Source: Liriodendron chinense
Lineage: Eukaryota; Streptophyta; Magnoliopsida; Magnoliales; Magnoliaceae
Direction of reading: 5' to 3'
DNA length: 64,000 nt
Assembly (NCBI GenBank): GCA_003013855.2
Contig: PVNU02002818.1
Location: forward strand, 1-64,000
Part shown: piece after piece, positions 10,573 through 21,770 of the stretch
Position numbering within the stretch: position 1 is the first letter of the stretch
Layout: each line of letters opens with the position of its first letter
The notes under the pieces: model-generated
The model's input: the letters and a program-made list of their open reading frames with translations, nothing else
Database searches by the model: none
Told to the model about the DNA's origin: nothing
Position numbers and translations under genes: made by a program

Positions 10573-11210
10573 TAAGGCTGAAAGTCGAGTGGATTGGGCC
10601 GGGTTGGTGCTTAACCCTAACTCAACCCAAGGTTCCTATACCTCGACCCTAACCCAACCCAACCCAACCTTGGGTTAGGAATTCTCAACCCAAGCCCGAC
10701 CCAAGTGGGCTCGGTCGGGTTGATCGGGTTGGTCAGGTTGATACATGCTAATATTTTCGTTATTATCTTAGTTTATTATGTTTTAATACACATCTTATTT
10801 TTTTTTGTACCTATGGCTTAATTAGTTATATATGTAGTTATTTATTATATAGAATTTTACTTTTTTCTAAACAAATAAACTAAAATATAGGATAACTACT
10901 CTTATAACATTAAGCATTTCAAATTCAAACATATCAAATTTCAAACATTATAAGTTTACTTAACTAAAGTATAACAAAATTATAAGTAACTTGTATATAG
11001 ATCGGGTTTGGGTTGGGTTGGGTTGGGTTGGGTTGGGTTGGGTTGGGTCGGGCAACTCGAGACCTCAACCCAAGCCCAACCCAAACTTCATCGGGTAGGA
11101 GTTTCCATAGCCCAAGCTTGAAATCGGTTCGATACTTCCTGCCCAAGACCAACCCAATGTCGGGTCGGTCACGGGTCGGTCGGGTTGAACCCGCCCGACT
11201 TTCAGCCCTA
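10573..11210. mobile_element. hAT non-autonomous element, 638 bp, 8-bp TSD
   Basis: Ends TAAGGCTGAAAGTCG and, inverted, TAGGGCTGAAAGTCG. The flanks are identical 8-bp copies TAAGAAAC (10565-10572 and 11211-11218). An 8-bp duplication and TAGGG-type ends indicate the hAT superfamily. Sub-terminal DNA is packed with CAACCC / GGGTTG repeats and the interior is AT-rich. No transposase, so it would depend on one in trans. Confidence 0.9.
11008..11048 (+). repeat. (TTGGG)n pentanucleotide array
   Basis: About eight consecutive GGGTT units lie inside the right sub-terminal region of the hAT element. A shorter CCCAA array (10645-10665) is in the left arm. The period is five, not the seven of plant telomeres (TTTAGGG). 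Confidence 0.9.
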
Positions 11211-11309
11211 TAAGAAACACATAATCGTGGGGGTACATATAAATTTCACGAGTCAAGAAATGTGTGCTTGTTGTGTGGTGGAGGGGAGCCAACTACGTTT
11301 GACTCCGGC

Positions 11310-11815
11310 CTCAGCCAAGACAGTGTAATGCATACCGTGGGCCCACCTTGATTTGTGTATTCTATATCCACTCAGTCCATTTTTTCAGACCATTTTACAG
11401 CATGAACTTAAAAATTAAGAAGATCCAATTATCAGGTGGACCATTCTCCATGAAATGGTGGTAATTGAACACCCTACCATTAAAAACTTCTTAGGGCACA
11501 CCTTAATATTTACTTAGTTTTTATTTTCCATCAAATCTGTTAATAAGTTCACGTAAGCCTGGATGAAGGGAAAAAACAAATATCAGCTGGATCCAAAGTT
11601 TTGTGGCCCATTAATGATCAATTACCACTGTTTCCTATGGTATGGTCCACCTGAGAGTTGGATCTGCTTCATTTGTTTGGATAATCACCTAAAATGATCT
11701 GAAAAACCAGATGGACAAGGTGGATAAGAATACATACATTAAGGTGGCACCACAGTACAGGTTGCACAGTCCTCGGTTAGGCCAGGTCTCACCTAATCCG
11801 CTACCATGGTGTAGC
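11310..11815. mobile_element. Foldback MITE related to the 59401-59951 element
   Basis: The left arm CCGGCCTCAGCCAAGAC matches CCGGCCTCACCCAAGAC at 59422. The right end AGGTCTCACCTAATCCGC matches 59931-59948. In between lie the arm blocks GGACCATTCTCC and TATGGTCCACCTGAGAG. The extreme left end is lost and no duplication was found. Confidence 0.65.
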
Positions 11816-11869
11816 ACACATTTCACGTCGAGAGAAGAAAACCAGAAGCATTCACATGTTGAACTTTTG

Positions 11870-12735
11870 TGGGGCCCATCAACGCTTATGTAACAAATCC
11901 ACACCGTTCATCCATTTTTTCATACTATTTTAGGGAATGAGACAAAAAAATGAGGCAGATCAAAGATTCAATTGCGCAACACTACAGAAACAGTGGGATT
12001 TGGACACCTACTCTTGAAAACTTGTTGCATCCACAAAAGGCTCTGATCAAAGCTGATATTTGTGTTTTCCCTTTATCCATGCCAGTGTGACCTTATGAAG
12101 AGATCAGATGGCAAATAAACCTTATAGTGGACCCTAGGAAGGCTGTTCCATCCCCACTGCTTTCTGTGGTGAACAATGTGGATCTCAAACATAAGTCATT
12201 GTGGGTAAGAGAAGTTCCATGCGATTAAATGCCGCGTTGTGTAGCACGCCATTATTTGGAGAATGACACAGATTATTCAAAGTCTAGTACGGTGGGCCCC
12301 ACAAAGCCCACTTGGTCCTGGCAGGGCAGAGAATCCACGTGCACTTTTCGTCGACGCAGATTATTCAAAGTCCCTGCGAGGGAGAGAGGATTGCTGTGAC
12401 CCTGGGCACAGAGATATCTCTTTGCCCGGGGCTGTGTGGGGCCACAGATATGCCTGTGACAAATCCACCCTGTCCATCTGTTTTGAAAGGCCACAATAAG
12501 ACACGATTTTAAAAATCAGTTAGATCCAAAACTCATGTGGGCTACTAAACAGTGGGGTTTGAATGCTCAGTGGTGATAGAAGTTTTGTATCAGGATGATA
12601 TTTGTTCCTACAGTATATATGAGTTGTAATAATTCTATGAACGGTTTGGATGGCATAACAGCATCATGGCTAGCTCCAGGAAGGTTTCAACAGTTGAAGT
12701 TGTTGTTCCCATTATTTTGTTGGCGTAGCCTACTT
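11870..12735. other. MITE arms around a ~88-bp repeat pair
   Basis: 11875-12180 and 12430-12735 are diverged arms of the foldback family (ATCCACACCGTTCATCC; GGGGCCACAGATATG; CCACCCTGTCCATC). Between them CAGATTATTCAAAGTC occurs at about 12269 and 12357, the ~90-bp repeat also seen near 7133, 23450-23690 and 27985-28170. No gene. Confidence 0.55.
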
Positions 12736-12764
12736 AAGTTTTGAATTTTCATGATTTTTTATCA

Positions 12765-13205
12765 CAGACATCTGTTTGGACCCCACAGAGCCCTGCCAGG
12801 ACCGAGTCAGTCCTAGCAGCGGTTCCGTACACGCCTGTTAAGAAATCTGCAGCAATGTCATACAGCGTTTTCCACGCCGTTGCACACAATCATAAGGGCA
12901 GATTTCAAAGAGGCTGTATCAAAAAAAACATGGTCAAAATAACCGGTGACAAAACGACGAAAATGCCATTTTCACTCTAATAAGGAACGCGCACTATTGG
13001 ATTGAACGTGCGGGGGACACATCACTTTGTGATCTGGGATGCTCATCTCGTAGGGTTCACTGCAGATGGGAGGTTGACCTATATCTAGGATGATCCTGAT
13101 CACCCGATTGGGCCTAACATTTTCCATTTTGTTAAATGGAGACCACTGATGTAAGTTGTAAGCCACCAATTGGATGAATGGAGAAATCTGACATGGGAAT
13201 CATGA
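12765..13205. other. Duplicated segment, copy A2 (matches 23575-24010 and 28100-28465)
   Basis: Shared blocks: CAGGACCGAGTC, CCTAGCAGCGG-type, AATCATAAGGGCAGAT, GACGAAAATGCCATTTT, GGAACGCGCAC, GGATGCTCATCTCG-type, GATGGGAGGTTG and AGGATGATCCTGATCACC. The alignment breaks at about 13210, shortly before the Gypsy LTR. Confidence 0.7.
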
Positions 13206-13289
13206 AATGATTGCTCATGGGAAATTTTCTTGTAAAATCATATGATAAATATATCATTCATTTTTTTTTCTTATATTTTCAATGTAGAG

Positions 13290-13984
13290 AGGATTGCTGA
13301 AGAATACATGGTGTTACAAAGAATACATGATGCGGATCGATCAAAGTAAGGAGGGAAGGGAGGATATGAAGAGTAGAAAATTGACTAGTTGACAGCCTCA
13401 GGCGATCGATCACATGATCTTTGCGGACAGTCGAATTAGCCCAACAACCAGTCTCATTTAGTCTGAAATATGGCCTTACTCACTAGACAGTTTCGGACCC
13501 TAAGTGACCGATCATAAATGGCGTGCGACTGGTCGTAAATTCCCTCAAAAGGACCCCTACACACAGGATTGTTTTGGACCCCAAGCGAACGATCTCCAGG
13601 AACCTACAGCCGGTCGCAGCTTAACAGCGACTGATCTCCCATCCCTTGCGACCGACCGCCAAATTGTGCAGATTTGCACGAAAGTTGCCGTTTAATTTGA
13701 ATATTTTGTTCCCGCTTTCATTTAGGACCCTTTCTAACCTCGTAATTAGGGTTTTTTAGGTGTGCTTTTTCTTATTTAAACTTGTTAAATTTTGTTATTA
13801 TGGATATTCATTATTATCTTCTTCAATATAACTTTGAGTTTTACTCTGTTTTACTTGTGGATTTGAGTATTCCCTTGTGGATTCAAGGAAGTCCGGTTCA
13901 GAATTCCTGGAGGCTTAGTGGATTCAGAGTAGTTATCCTATAAAAGAGATGAAGATCGATCTCACCACGTCTACACCTACACCA
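13290..13984 (+). repeat. Gypsy 5' LTR, CGGTCG-rich U3
   Basis: U3 (13395-13665) carries repeated CGATC / GACCG motifs. R/U5 has TTACTTGTGGATTTGAG, TTAGTGGATTCAGAGTAG and GAAGATCGATCTCACC, the same tail as the LTRs at 3290-4008, 29503-30197 and 38510-39000. TTGGTAATAGAGC at 13987-13999 resembles the tRNA-Met primer site TGGTATCAGAGC with two differences. The left edge is approximate. Confidence 0.65.
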
Positions 13985-13986
13985 AG

Positions 13987-14560
13987 TTGGTAATAGAGCG
14001 AAGAAAAACCTTCAAGAAGATGGCTTCTAGAGATGACAAAGATGGAAATCCTGTGGACGGTAATTCAGGGATCCAGTATTTGGTGGAGAAGATCAAAGCC
14101 CTCCAGTGTTCGAATCAGTTGTCCTTGCAAGGGCAGTTGGCGACTCTCAATCGTGTTACGGCGTCGTTGGCCCCACCCCAAGCCGAAGGCGACGCGCAGC
14201 CTCCAGCGATTGTTGTACGGAACAATCCTATCTTTCGTTAAGCACATCCTCTGGCTAATTGCAGGCTACCCCCGACGATTCAGATCTCGGTGACGAGGAT
14301 ATCGAAGGTGTCGTAACACGATGACCCGCACAAGGAGTTAAATATGTGGATCGTACCGACAGAGACTTCCGTGCTAAAGGTGATCTTTTTAATTTTAATG
14401 ACTTAGTCAATATTAAAGATTTCCTTGATTGGTTAGTGGAAGTTGAGGGGTATTTTGATTACATTGGTATTCCGAATGATAAACAGGTTAAGCTTATTGC
14501 GTACAAATTAAAGTCTGGCGCCTCCGCGTGGTAGGTGTAGTTAAAATTCACCTGCAGCCA
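13987..14560 (+). pseudogene. Gypsy gag remnant
   Basis: The frame from 14019 (MASRDDKDG) leads into a TLNRVTASL block. At 14346-14534 is the core gag fold: DRTDRDFRAKGDLFNFND, LDWLVEVEGYFDYIGIP and VKLIAYKLKSGASAW. A stop (TAG) directly follows SAW, and at least one frameshift lies between 14240 and 14346. Gag would form the virus-like particle. Confidence 0.75.
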
Positions 14561-15064
14561 TCAAAATAAATTGCCAATTCGATTATAGCCCTGAATGAAG
14601 CGATTGCTGCAATCTAGGTTTTTACCCTACAATTATGATGTATTGTTCCAACAATACTAGAATTGCATGCAAGGGAGTCAATCTATTGCAGAATATTAGG
14701 TCGAGTTTAATCGATTGCCGACACAAAACGGGTTATTAGAGACAAATTTTCATAAGGCCGCGAGATTCATCGGTGGCTTGCAACCCACAATCCAGGATCA
14801 AGTTCAGCTACTTCTGGTCTCGACTGTGGAAGAAGTGGCTTAGCTAACCATTTGCATAGAGACCCAACTTGTTAGGGTCCCTGCACGGTCCTAGCTTTTC
14901 ACATGTGTCTCTATGACGGGGTGTGTTCGAGATATACATCCTTATCAAAAGGAAAAGAGCCTGTTGGCATGCGTACTCAGCCCCCCAACGATGGTGAACC
15001 AAGATACGAGGAGCGGTCCAGCCTGGCCTCAACATACAACACCTACTACAAGAGGCCCGAGTCG

Positions 15065-15762
15065 AGCTCCCAACCCATATACTCGGTCAAGACTGAACAA
15101 TTGTTTCCATTGTGGCCAACATGGCCACTTGTCTAACACATGCCCTCAGTGCCCCATCGCCAATATGGCCACTAATGATGGGGGAGATGAAGATGAACTA
15201 GCGGAAGGAGATCTCCAGAATGAAGAATTTGAATATATAGTCCTTTAAAGGGGACGCGGATGGAGCGGAATGGTTGGTTGAGGACTATGGTGAGTCCCTA
15301 GTCGTAAGCCATCTATGCTACACTCCTAGGGGGGAGGTGCATCCTCAGTGCCCCAACATCTTCCGAACACGTTACACCGTGAACGAGAAATTTTGTAGCG
15401 TCATCATTAATAACGGGGGCAGCGAAAACATTGTGTCCAAGGTTATAGTGGACAAGTTTCAATTATCGATGAGAAAGCATCTAGCCCCGTACTTCATAGG
15501 TTGGATCAAGAAGGTCAGCGATATTAAGGTAATTGAGCAATGTTTGATTTCATTTTCCATTGGTAAGAGTTATAAAGATGAAGTGCTATGTGATGTGGTC
15601 AATATGGAAGCGTGTCATATGCTTCTCAGTCAGCCGTGGCAATCAGATTGTGATGCGACCCATCAAGGACAGGACAATAGGTATATGTTTATCAAAGATG
15701 GGCGAAAAAAGGTTCTAACTCCTATAGCACTGGAGAGTTGTCTCGAGGCTTGTAAAGTGTAG
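15065..15762 (+). pseudogene. Gypsy zinc knuckle and retropepsin remnant
   Basis: At about 15100 the frame reads CFHCGQHGHLSNTC, a CX2CX4HX4C knuckle. At 15274-15762 a protease-like frame follows, with FRTRYTVNEKFCSVII, an active-site region NNGGSENIVS, and a C-terminal block MLLSQPWQ..DATHQG. Family members have a D-S/G-G triad at this place. Here the aspartate is replaced by asparagine and a residue is missing, so catalysis is not expected. A stop precedes this frame. Confidence 0.75.
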
Positions 15763-15779
15763 GGGAATTCTCTCCTTAC

Positions 15780-17470
15780 CATAAGAGAGTTTGTTAAAGA
15801 ATAAAAAGAGATGGGTAAGATTTATACCATGGTAGCTATTGAGCTCTAAATTATGCATATTAGAACTCCAATTCATCACTCAATTACACGGTTTTGCATG
15901 TTAAATTCATCATCTAATGCATGTATTTGTGATCATAGGAAATAGAGAGAGAACTCATGAAATCAATGTTAAAAGGGACCATTTGAAGAACTTGAAAGAT
16001 CATGCAAGAAGAAGCCAAGATCAAAGGAAACAAATTGTAGAAGGAAGAAATAAAAGATCTGAAATCCTGAAGAAATAGCAACTTGCGACCAATCACTAGG
16101 ACTATGCGATCGGTCGTAAATTCTTATGACCGATAGAATTAACACTCAGAAAGGCCATTCCTTGTTGGACTGTTTTGGTCCATTGAGATCGGTCGATGAC
16201 CCTATGTGACCGAATGCTAGTTGCAGACACAGACTTAAAAGTCTGTTAAGTTCATCGGCTATACGAGATCGGTCGCTAGGGGGCTGTGATTGGTTGTTGA
16301 TCGACTCAATTGCAAAAATCTTACACGGTGGGAAAGGCGATGCGTGATTTTTCCTATATAAAGACACCTCTTTTCTCTTCCTAAGGCATTCTAGAAGAGT
16401 CCTTGACGTGCTAGAGGTGGAGAGATTCGAAGTTGAGCTTCTAGTACTTCAAGGTCTTATTATAAGTTCATGTTTTTCTAGTTTTTCTTTTGATTTCTAG
16501 TTCAATCATATCTATGGTTGACTAGACGTCTTAATTAGGGATAAGAGTTAAAGCTTGTAGGTAATCTTCGATGTTTAATTCGTTCATGCAATTACTTTAA
16601 GATTTTAAGTTGAATTTTTCAGTTTAAGTTCAAATAAAGTTGGCAATTTTAGAGAATTATGAGATCTCTTGTGCCATACATGGGATGTTTTTGAGTTTCT
16701 GAGATTGATCATCTTGTGCTAATTTGATGAGGATTGAATGATAAAAACCCTAAATCTACCGTGACTTTTGGATACGGTTGATGCTTTGAAGTTCTAGTAA
16801 TTCGGTTGATGCTTTAAAATTCTAGTAATTCAAGTTCTCCATGCTCAAGTAGAACTAGTTTTCCGAGATCCAAATTTTTTTTAGAATGAATGTGCTTAGA
16901 ATGCAATAGCTTTCAATTGGATAGAGACGAGACTTCGATTTTAATTGTGTATTGTGCTTGGTGAATGTATTAGCATTAAGGACTACCTATAAGGATCCTT
17001 AGTGCTCTAATTTCTTTTAATTTGAATTCGATCTTTTCTTCTAAATTGTTTATGCTTTCAAAACCAAACCAATAAATTCCATCTAGTTTAGTTAGTTCTA
17101 TCAGAATTAGTTATCCTCTCTAATCCCTGAGGGCGATCTCGATCTCACAACTGAATTATTAATACAACAAAACTCTACACTTAGTTGCTTAACAAGTTTT
17201 TGGTAGCGTTGCCGGGGATTTAAGTGAAGTTTACCGGTTTTGAAATTTAGTTTTTAACATAGATTAGATAAGATTTTCTGTTTTTCTAGATTAGTTTTTC
17301 TATGATTTCTTACAATACTAACAGTGTTTGATTTGTAGGATTTCATTAACATAGTTCTTCAGATTCAGTACTATCTTTCTAACTTAGTCTTTTTAAATTT
17401 AGTTTTTCTCATATTTTAAATTTTTAGTTTAGATTTAGTTTATATTAGAACTTTGTGTGGTTTATGTCCA
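15780..17470 (+). mobile_element. Second Gypsy: LTR and leader with tRNA-Asp-type primer site
   Basis: The primer site TGGTAGCGTTGCCGGGGA (17201-17218) closely matches TGGCGCCGTTGCCGGGGA, which from memory is used by plant Tat/Athila-type Gypsy elements. The LTR ends ...GCTTAACA at 17193. Its U3 (16080-16310) has CGATCGGTCG motifs and a TATATAAAG box sits near 16354. About 250 bp of AT-rich leader follows, then the element stops at about 17470 where kinase-upstream sequence resumes. No gag remains. The left edge is uncertain. Confidence 0.7.
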
Positions 17471-17479
17471 GTTGGGAAC

Positions 17480-17765
17480 ATGACCACACTCGTCGTCAGT
17501 GATGCATCCAATCATGGGCCCGAAGAACCTTTCAAATGGATTTATCCAATCGTCACCTTCCCTTGTGGTGTGATCCACATTGATTTTCCATAGGCCTGAT
17601 TTCTGGAATTAAGTGCTAAAATGATATGGCAAAAATGATGGGATTTCACAAGCACATCAATGTGGGCCTCACAGACCTTTGACGGACTCCATTTTCCAAT
17701 CCGGAAGTTTTTGGGGGTTGTATGGTTCCATAGCCCACCATAGGTTACATTAAACCAATTGTCAC
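17480..17765. other. Copy of the receptor-kinase upstream region (matches 35690-35965)
   Basis: Shared blocks with the DNA immediately upstream of the WAK-like gene: CCAATCGTCAC, GGAATTAAGTGCTAA-type, ATGATATGGCAAAAATGAT, CAGACCTTTGACG, TTTTCCAATCCGGA-type, ATGGTCCATAGCCCA-type, GGTTACATTAAACCAAT-type. It also matches 9215-9395. No kinase coding sequence follows; a MITE begins at about 17810. Confidence 0.7.
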
Positions 17766-17809
17766 GGATGCGGATTCCCTGTGAAATGCTTTTGTAGGAA
17801 GTTCCTGCG

Positions 17810-17942
17810 ATGCGAAGTTAGGTGGGGCCCACTATGATGTTTGTCGGAAATCCACTCCATCCATCTATTTTTCCAGACCGTTTTAGGACATGAGCCAAAA
17901 AATGATGCAAATCCAAAACTCAAGTATGCTGCATGACAAGAA

Positions 17943-17981
<39 letters not shown>

Positions 17982-18245
17982 GGGAAATGCCTCCCATTGA
18001 AACCTCCATGTCGTCTACTGTGATGTTTATATGCCATCCATACCGTTTATAAGGTCACTTCTACTTGGATGAAATGAAAATACAAAAGCTAGACTGATTC
18101 AAAACTTATGTGGACATTCAATCCTCTGTCGTGCAGTCCACTTGAGTTTTGGATTTAAGTCATTTTTGGGCCATGTCCTAAAATGATCTATAAAAACGGA
18201 TGAACAGGGTGGATTTCCCACAAACATCGGGGTGTCCCCACTGTT
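17810..18245. mobile_element. Foldback MITE interrupted by a poly-G run
   Basis: The left arm has AGGTGGGGCCCACTATGATG and CCACTCCATCCATC. The right arm has CAGTCCACTTGAGTTTTGG, AAAATGATCTATAAAAACGG and CATCGGGGTGTCCCCAC. The centre keeps the GGTCACTTCTACTTGGATGAA block. Non-coding. Confidence 0.65.
17947..17978 (+). repeat. Homopolymer (G)32
   Basis: Thirty-two consecutive G residues follow AAAACA. Related elements read AAAACAGTGGGGATT at this place, so the run looks like an expansion of a G4 tract. Its length may be inexact because such runs sequence poorly. Confidence 0.9.
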
Positions 18246-18267
18246 GCGCAGCACGCCAACAACCCCG

Positions 18268-18860
18268 ATGAACCGAGATCCAATCTCTGGTCTCACCCAT
18301 AAACGATAAACAAGAAGAAATATAATTTAGAAGTAGAATCCAAGCAAACCAACAAAACCACAAGACATATTTTACGTGGAAAAACTCCAAACAAGGGTAA
18401 AAAACCACAGTGCAAACTTCCACTATGAATGAGACAAAGTTGCAAGCAATACACTTACCTTCTCCGTTGCTCCCATGCACAGAGATGGCCTTTTTTGCTA
18501 ACCTCTCGCCTCTTTCTCACCTTGGACGTATAGAAACCCTAATGACTTACCTTAATCCCGGATTACACCCCTTTATATAGTAAAACTCAAAATTAGTACG
18601 CAAAAGAAGAAACTCCGCACTTCAAGTTGCGGCCGGTCGGGCGCCCGCCCACTTCAGAAAACGTTCAGCGAGCTTCAGCAAAAAGTCACCTAATTATCGG
18701 GCACCCGGTCCACTTGACCGTCGGGCACCCGACTGTTCACAGAACAGTCCAGAGACCTCCTGTCTCAATTATCTGATTATCGGGCGCCTAGTCTTCAGAC
18801 CGTCCGGGCGCCCGACCACCTCCTGGTCAGCAATAGTGTGATTAGCTCCACAACCCAACA
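18268..18860 (-). repeat. 3' LTR of the Copia element, U3 with GGGCGCCCGA motifs
   Basis: Read on minus, a polypurine tract (AAGTGGGAGAT) is followed directly by TGTTGGGTTGTGG, placing the LTR start at 18860. U3 (18635-18825) has four GGGC(G/A)CC(C) palindromes. A TATATA box lies at about 18575. U5 contains the TTTCCACGTAAAA type block near 18372. The far end (about 18268, ..GGTTCA) is an estimate. Confidence 0.75.
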
Positions 18861-18930
18861 ATCTCCCACTTGGAGACACATTATCATAGTCCTTCGTCTT
18901 CTACATCCGGAGTGCACCATTTCCTGGTCT

Positions 18931-19599
18931 TCAGGCCTGAAGACAAAACAAAGCCGAACAGAGCTTCAACTTCTCCCGTGTGACCACCTTGGTCAACATA
19001 TCCGTAGGGTTTTCACGTGTATGGATCTTCTCCAGAACAATCAAATCATTTTTCAGTAATGAACGTATGAAGTGATATCTGATGTCAATATGCTTGGTCC
19101 TCGAATGAAATGCTGAATTATTAGCCAAGTGTATTGCACTCTGACTATCACTGTACAGCTTGCAATCTGCTTGCTTCTTCCCCAACTCTTGCATAAAACC
19201 TTGCATCCACACCATCTCCTTGTATGCTTCTATAGCTGCAACATACTCTGCTTCGGTTGTACTGATGGACACTATCTTCTCTAATTGAGAGACCCAATTG
19301 ACTGCAGCACTGCCCAGGGTAAAGACATACCCTGTTGTGCTCCTTCTGTTATCAATATCCCCTGCCAAGTCTGAATCAACGTAGCCTTGTAGCTCGATTT
19401 TCGATCCTCCACAACACAGCCCTACATCCACAGTACCTACCAGGTATCTGAGGATCCACTTCATAGCTTCCCAATGTTCCTTCCCAGAGTTGTTCATGAA
19501 CCTGCTAACAACTTCCACTACTTGAGCAATATCTGACCTTGTGCTAACCATAGCATACATGAGGCTCCCTATAGCTAACGTGTATAGGACTTTAGCCAT
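18931..19599 (-). pseudogene. Copia RT thumb and RNase H domain
   Basis: A 222-codon open frame. It starts in the RT tail (IGSLMYAMVSTRSDIA) and covers RNase H with the acidic motifs YVDSDLAGD, STTEAEYVA and LYSDSQSAIHLA. It ends with HIDIRYHFIR and a DMLTK block. This is the best preserved part of the element. In the living element it removes RNA from RNA-DNA hybrids. It is separated from the upstream RT frame by a stop near 19600, so it cannot be made as part of pol. Confidence 0.9.
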
Positions 19600-19614
19600 A
19601 TAGTCCCGTTCCTC

Positions 19615-20562
19615 CTACTTCTTAGCCCCTTGCTCCTTATAAATCTTGAAGTGGTTGGCTAATGAAGTGCTAACCTGCTTAGCACCTCCCATGCTGAATC
19701 GATCAAGTACCTTTGCTATACACTCTGCCTGTGACAAAATTAGCTTCTTGTTTTCCCCGTCACGCTTTATCCTCATGCCTAGGATTTGTTTTGCAGCTCC
19801 TAAATTCTTCATGGAAAACTCTCTTGAAAACTGTCTTTTGAGATCTGAGATGTCCTTCATGCTTGATCCGGCTACAAGCATATCATCAATATACAGAAGA
19901 AGGATGATGTACGACGTATCAAACTTCTTTAAATAGCAACTGTGGTCTGCATGACATTTTCTGAATCCGTTTCCCGATATGAAACTGTTGAACTTCTTGT
20001 ACCATTACCTCAGGGCCTGCTTCAGGCCATATAGACTCATTCTCAATCTACATACCTTGTTCTCCTTTCCTCGTGACACATATCCTGTCGGTTGATGCAT
20101 ATATATCTCTTCTTCAAGGTCTCCATGAAGAAAGGCTGTCTTAACATCTAGCTGCTCTAGATGTAAGTCCTCTGTAGCCACTATACTCAAGACCATGCGA
20201 ATCGTAGACATCTTCACCACTGGTGAAAATATTTCAATGAAGTCGATATCTGCCTTATGTTGGAAACTTTTCACAACCAGTCTGGCCTTGTATCGCTTCG
20301 AACCATCATGCTTCTCCTTCAATCTGTAAACCCACTTGTTATGAAGAGCTTTCTTACTCTTAGGTAGAGTTACTAGCTCCCACGTACGATTGGACTCAAG
20401 AGAGTTCATCTCATCATCCATGGCCTGCTCCCACTTAATTCGTGTATCTAACTGTAATGCCTCTTCAAAATACTCTGGTTCACTATTATCTGTCAGCAGT
20501 AGATAATGTAAGGAAGGTGAGTATTGGACCTTGGGTCTCCTCTCCCAAGTAGACCTCCTCAC
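19615..20562 (-). pseudogene. Copia reverse transcriptase (RVT_2), broken
   Basis: 20005-20562 gives the N-terminal half: WEQAMDDEMNSLESNRTWEL, NKWVYRLKEKHDGS, YKARLVVKSF, FSPVVKMSTIR, LDVKTAFLHGDLEEEIYM and YGLKQA. A stop or frame change follows at about 20000. 19615-19891 continues with the catalytic LYIDD box, then LKRQFSREFSMKNLG and ILGMRIKRDG. The catalytic box is intact but the frame is not. Confidence 0.9.
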
Positions 20563-20699
20563 AACCGGTGTCTACGGCTCTACCTCATCATGCTCCTGTG
20601 TATGCTCGTCCTGTGGCATTGTGACACCTGTGTCCGATAACTCTTCCAACTCTACGAATTCCTTCCCATCGGCCTTATTTTGCTTTTGCTGTAAACTGT

Positions 20700-21560
20700 C
20701 TTTATGCATCGCTTTTTCATTGAAGACTACGTCCTTGCTTCTGATGATTTTTTCGATTCTCTATATCCCAAAATCGGTAGCCAAAATCATGCTGCCCGTA
20801 GCTTATAAACGTGCACCTCCTGGACTTCGCATCCAGCTTGTTTTTGTGCTCTGCATCAATGTGAACATATGAAGTTTAACCGAACACTTTGAGATGTGCA
20901 AGGTTCACTTCTTTCATAGTCTACGTTTCTTCCAGTAACCCACCATTCAATGGTGCTGAGGGACTTCTATTGATGAGATATATGGCAGTATTCACAGCAT
21001 CTGCCCAAAAGTTCTTGGGCAACGCTGCATGTAACCTCATGCTCCTGGCGCGCTCAAGGACAGTCTTGTTAATGCGCTCAGCCACATCATTCTGTTGCGG
21101 TGTCCCTGAAATCATTTTCTAATGGTTGATCCCATTTACTGCACAATACTCCTCAAATCTCTTATCATAGTACTCTCCTCCATTATCAGATCTGAGACAC
21201 TTTACAGTTTTACCTGTCTCATTTTCTACCAGTACCTTCTACTTCTTAAATACATCAAATACCTCAGATTTATGTTTGAAGAAATAAACCCACAATTTCC
21301 TACTAGCATCATCAATGAAAGAGACAAAATAACGTGATTCACCAAGAGATGATACTTGCGCCAGTCCCCACACATCAGTGTGTACAAGCTCCAACAGATG
21401 TGCCTTTAGAGCGCGTCCTGTTTTCTTGAAGCTTACCCTCTTCTACTTGTCATACACGCAATCCTCGCAGAAATTTAGGTCGATATACTTCAACCCTAGT
21501 AGCTTTCCCTTTGACAATAGCACTTTCATCCCATTCTCACTCATATGTCCCAACCTCTGA
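20700..21560 (-). pseudogene. Copia integrase, broken
   Basis: Minus-strand translation in shifting frames shows FCEDCVYD (zinc-binding end, about 21470), an LVHTDVWG-type DDE block near 21370, and FIDDASRKLWVYFL near 21300. Then come CLRSDNGGEYYD (second catalytic aspartate, about 21190) and SGTPQQNDVAERINKT with the catalytic glutamate (20921-21115). Stops occur near 21120 and elsewhere. Integrase would insert the cDNA. Confidence 0.85.
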
Positions 21561-21770
21561 TGTCATAACTGTCCGTTCATTCTAGTTGATGCAACTGCAA
21601 GTGAACTATACGATCTTGAAGTTACGTACAAAGTACCTTCCTTCTTGCCTCGATATATAACCAAGGCACCTTTTGTGACCATTCATGAATCATTGGTGAA
21701 TGTCGTTACATATCCGGTATCGGCCAACTGCCCCACTAAGATCAGGTTCATTCTCAAACTCGATACATCT

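Larger units (their letters stand above)
13290..15775 (+). mobile_element. Truncated Ty3/Gypsy retrotransposon (LTR, gag, protease only)
   Basis: An LTR ending near 13984 is followed by a primer-site-like TTGGTAATAGAGC, then gag, a zinc knuckle and a protease in the Gypsy order. Reverse transcriptase, RNase H, integrase and the 3' LTR are missing. The sequence changes to another LTR soon after 15775. Stops and frameshifts break all frames. Confidence 0.8.

Noticed and set aside
11008..11048. Interstitial telomere
   Set aside because: The unit is TTGGG (5 bp), not TTTAGGG, and the array is internal to a hAT element.
20531..20872. Plus-strand 113-codon frame within the Copia region
   Set aside because: Antisense shadow of the minus-strand pol region.
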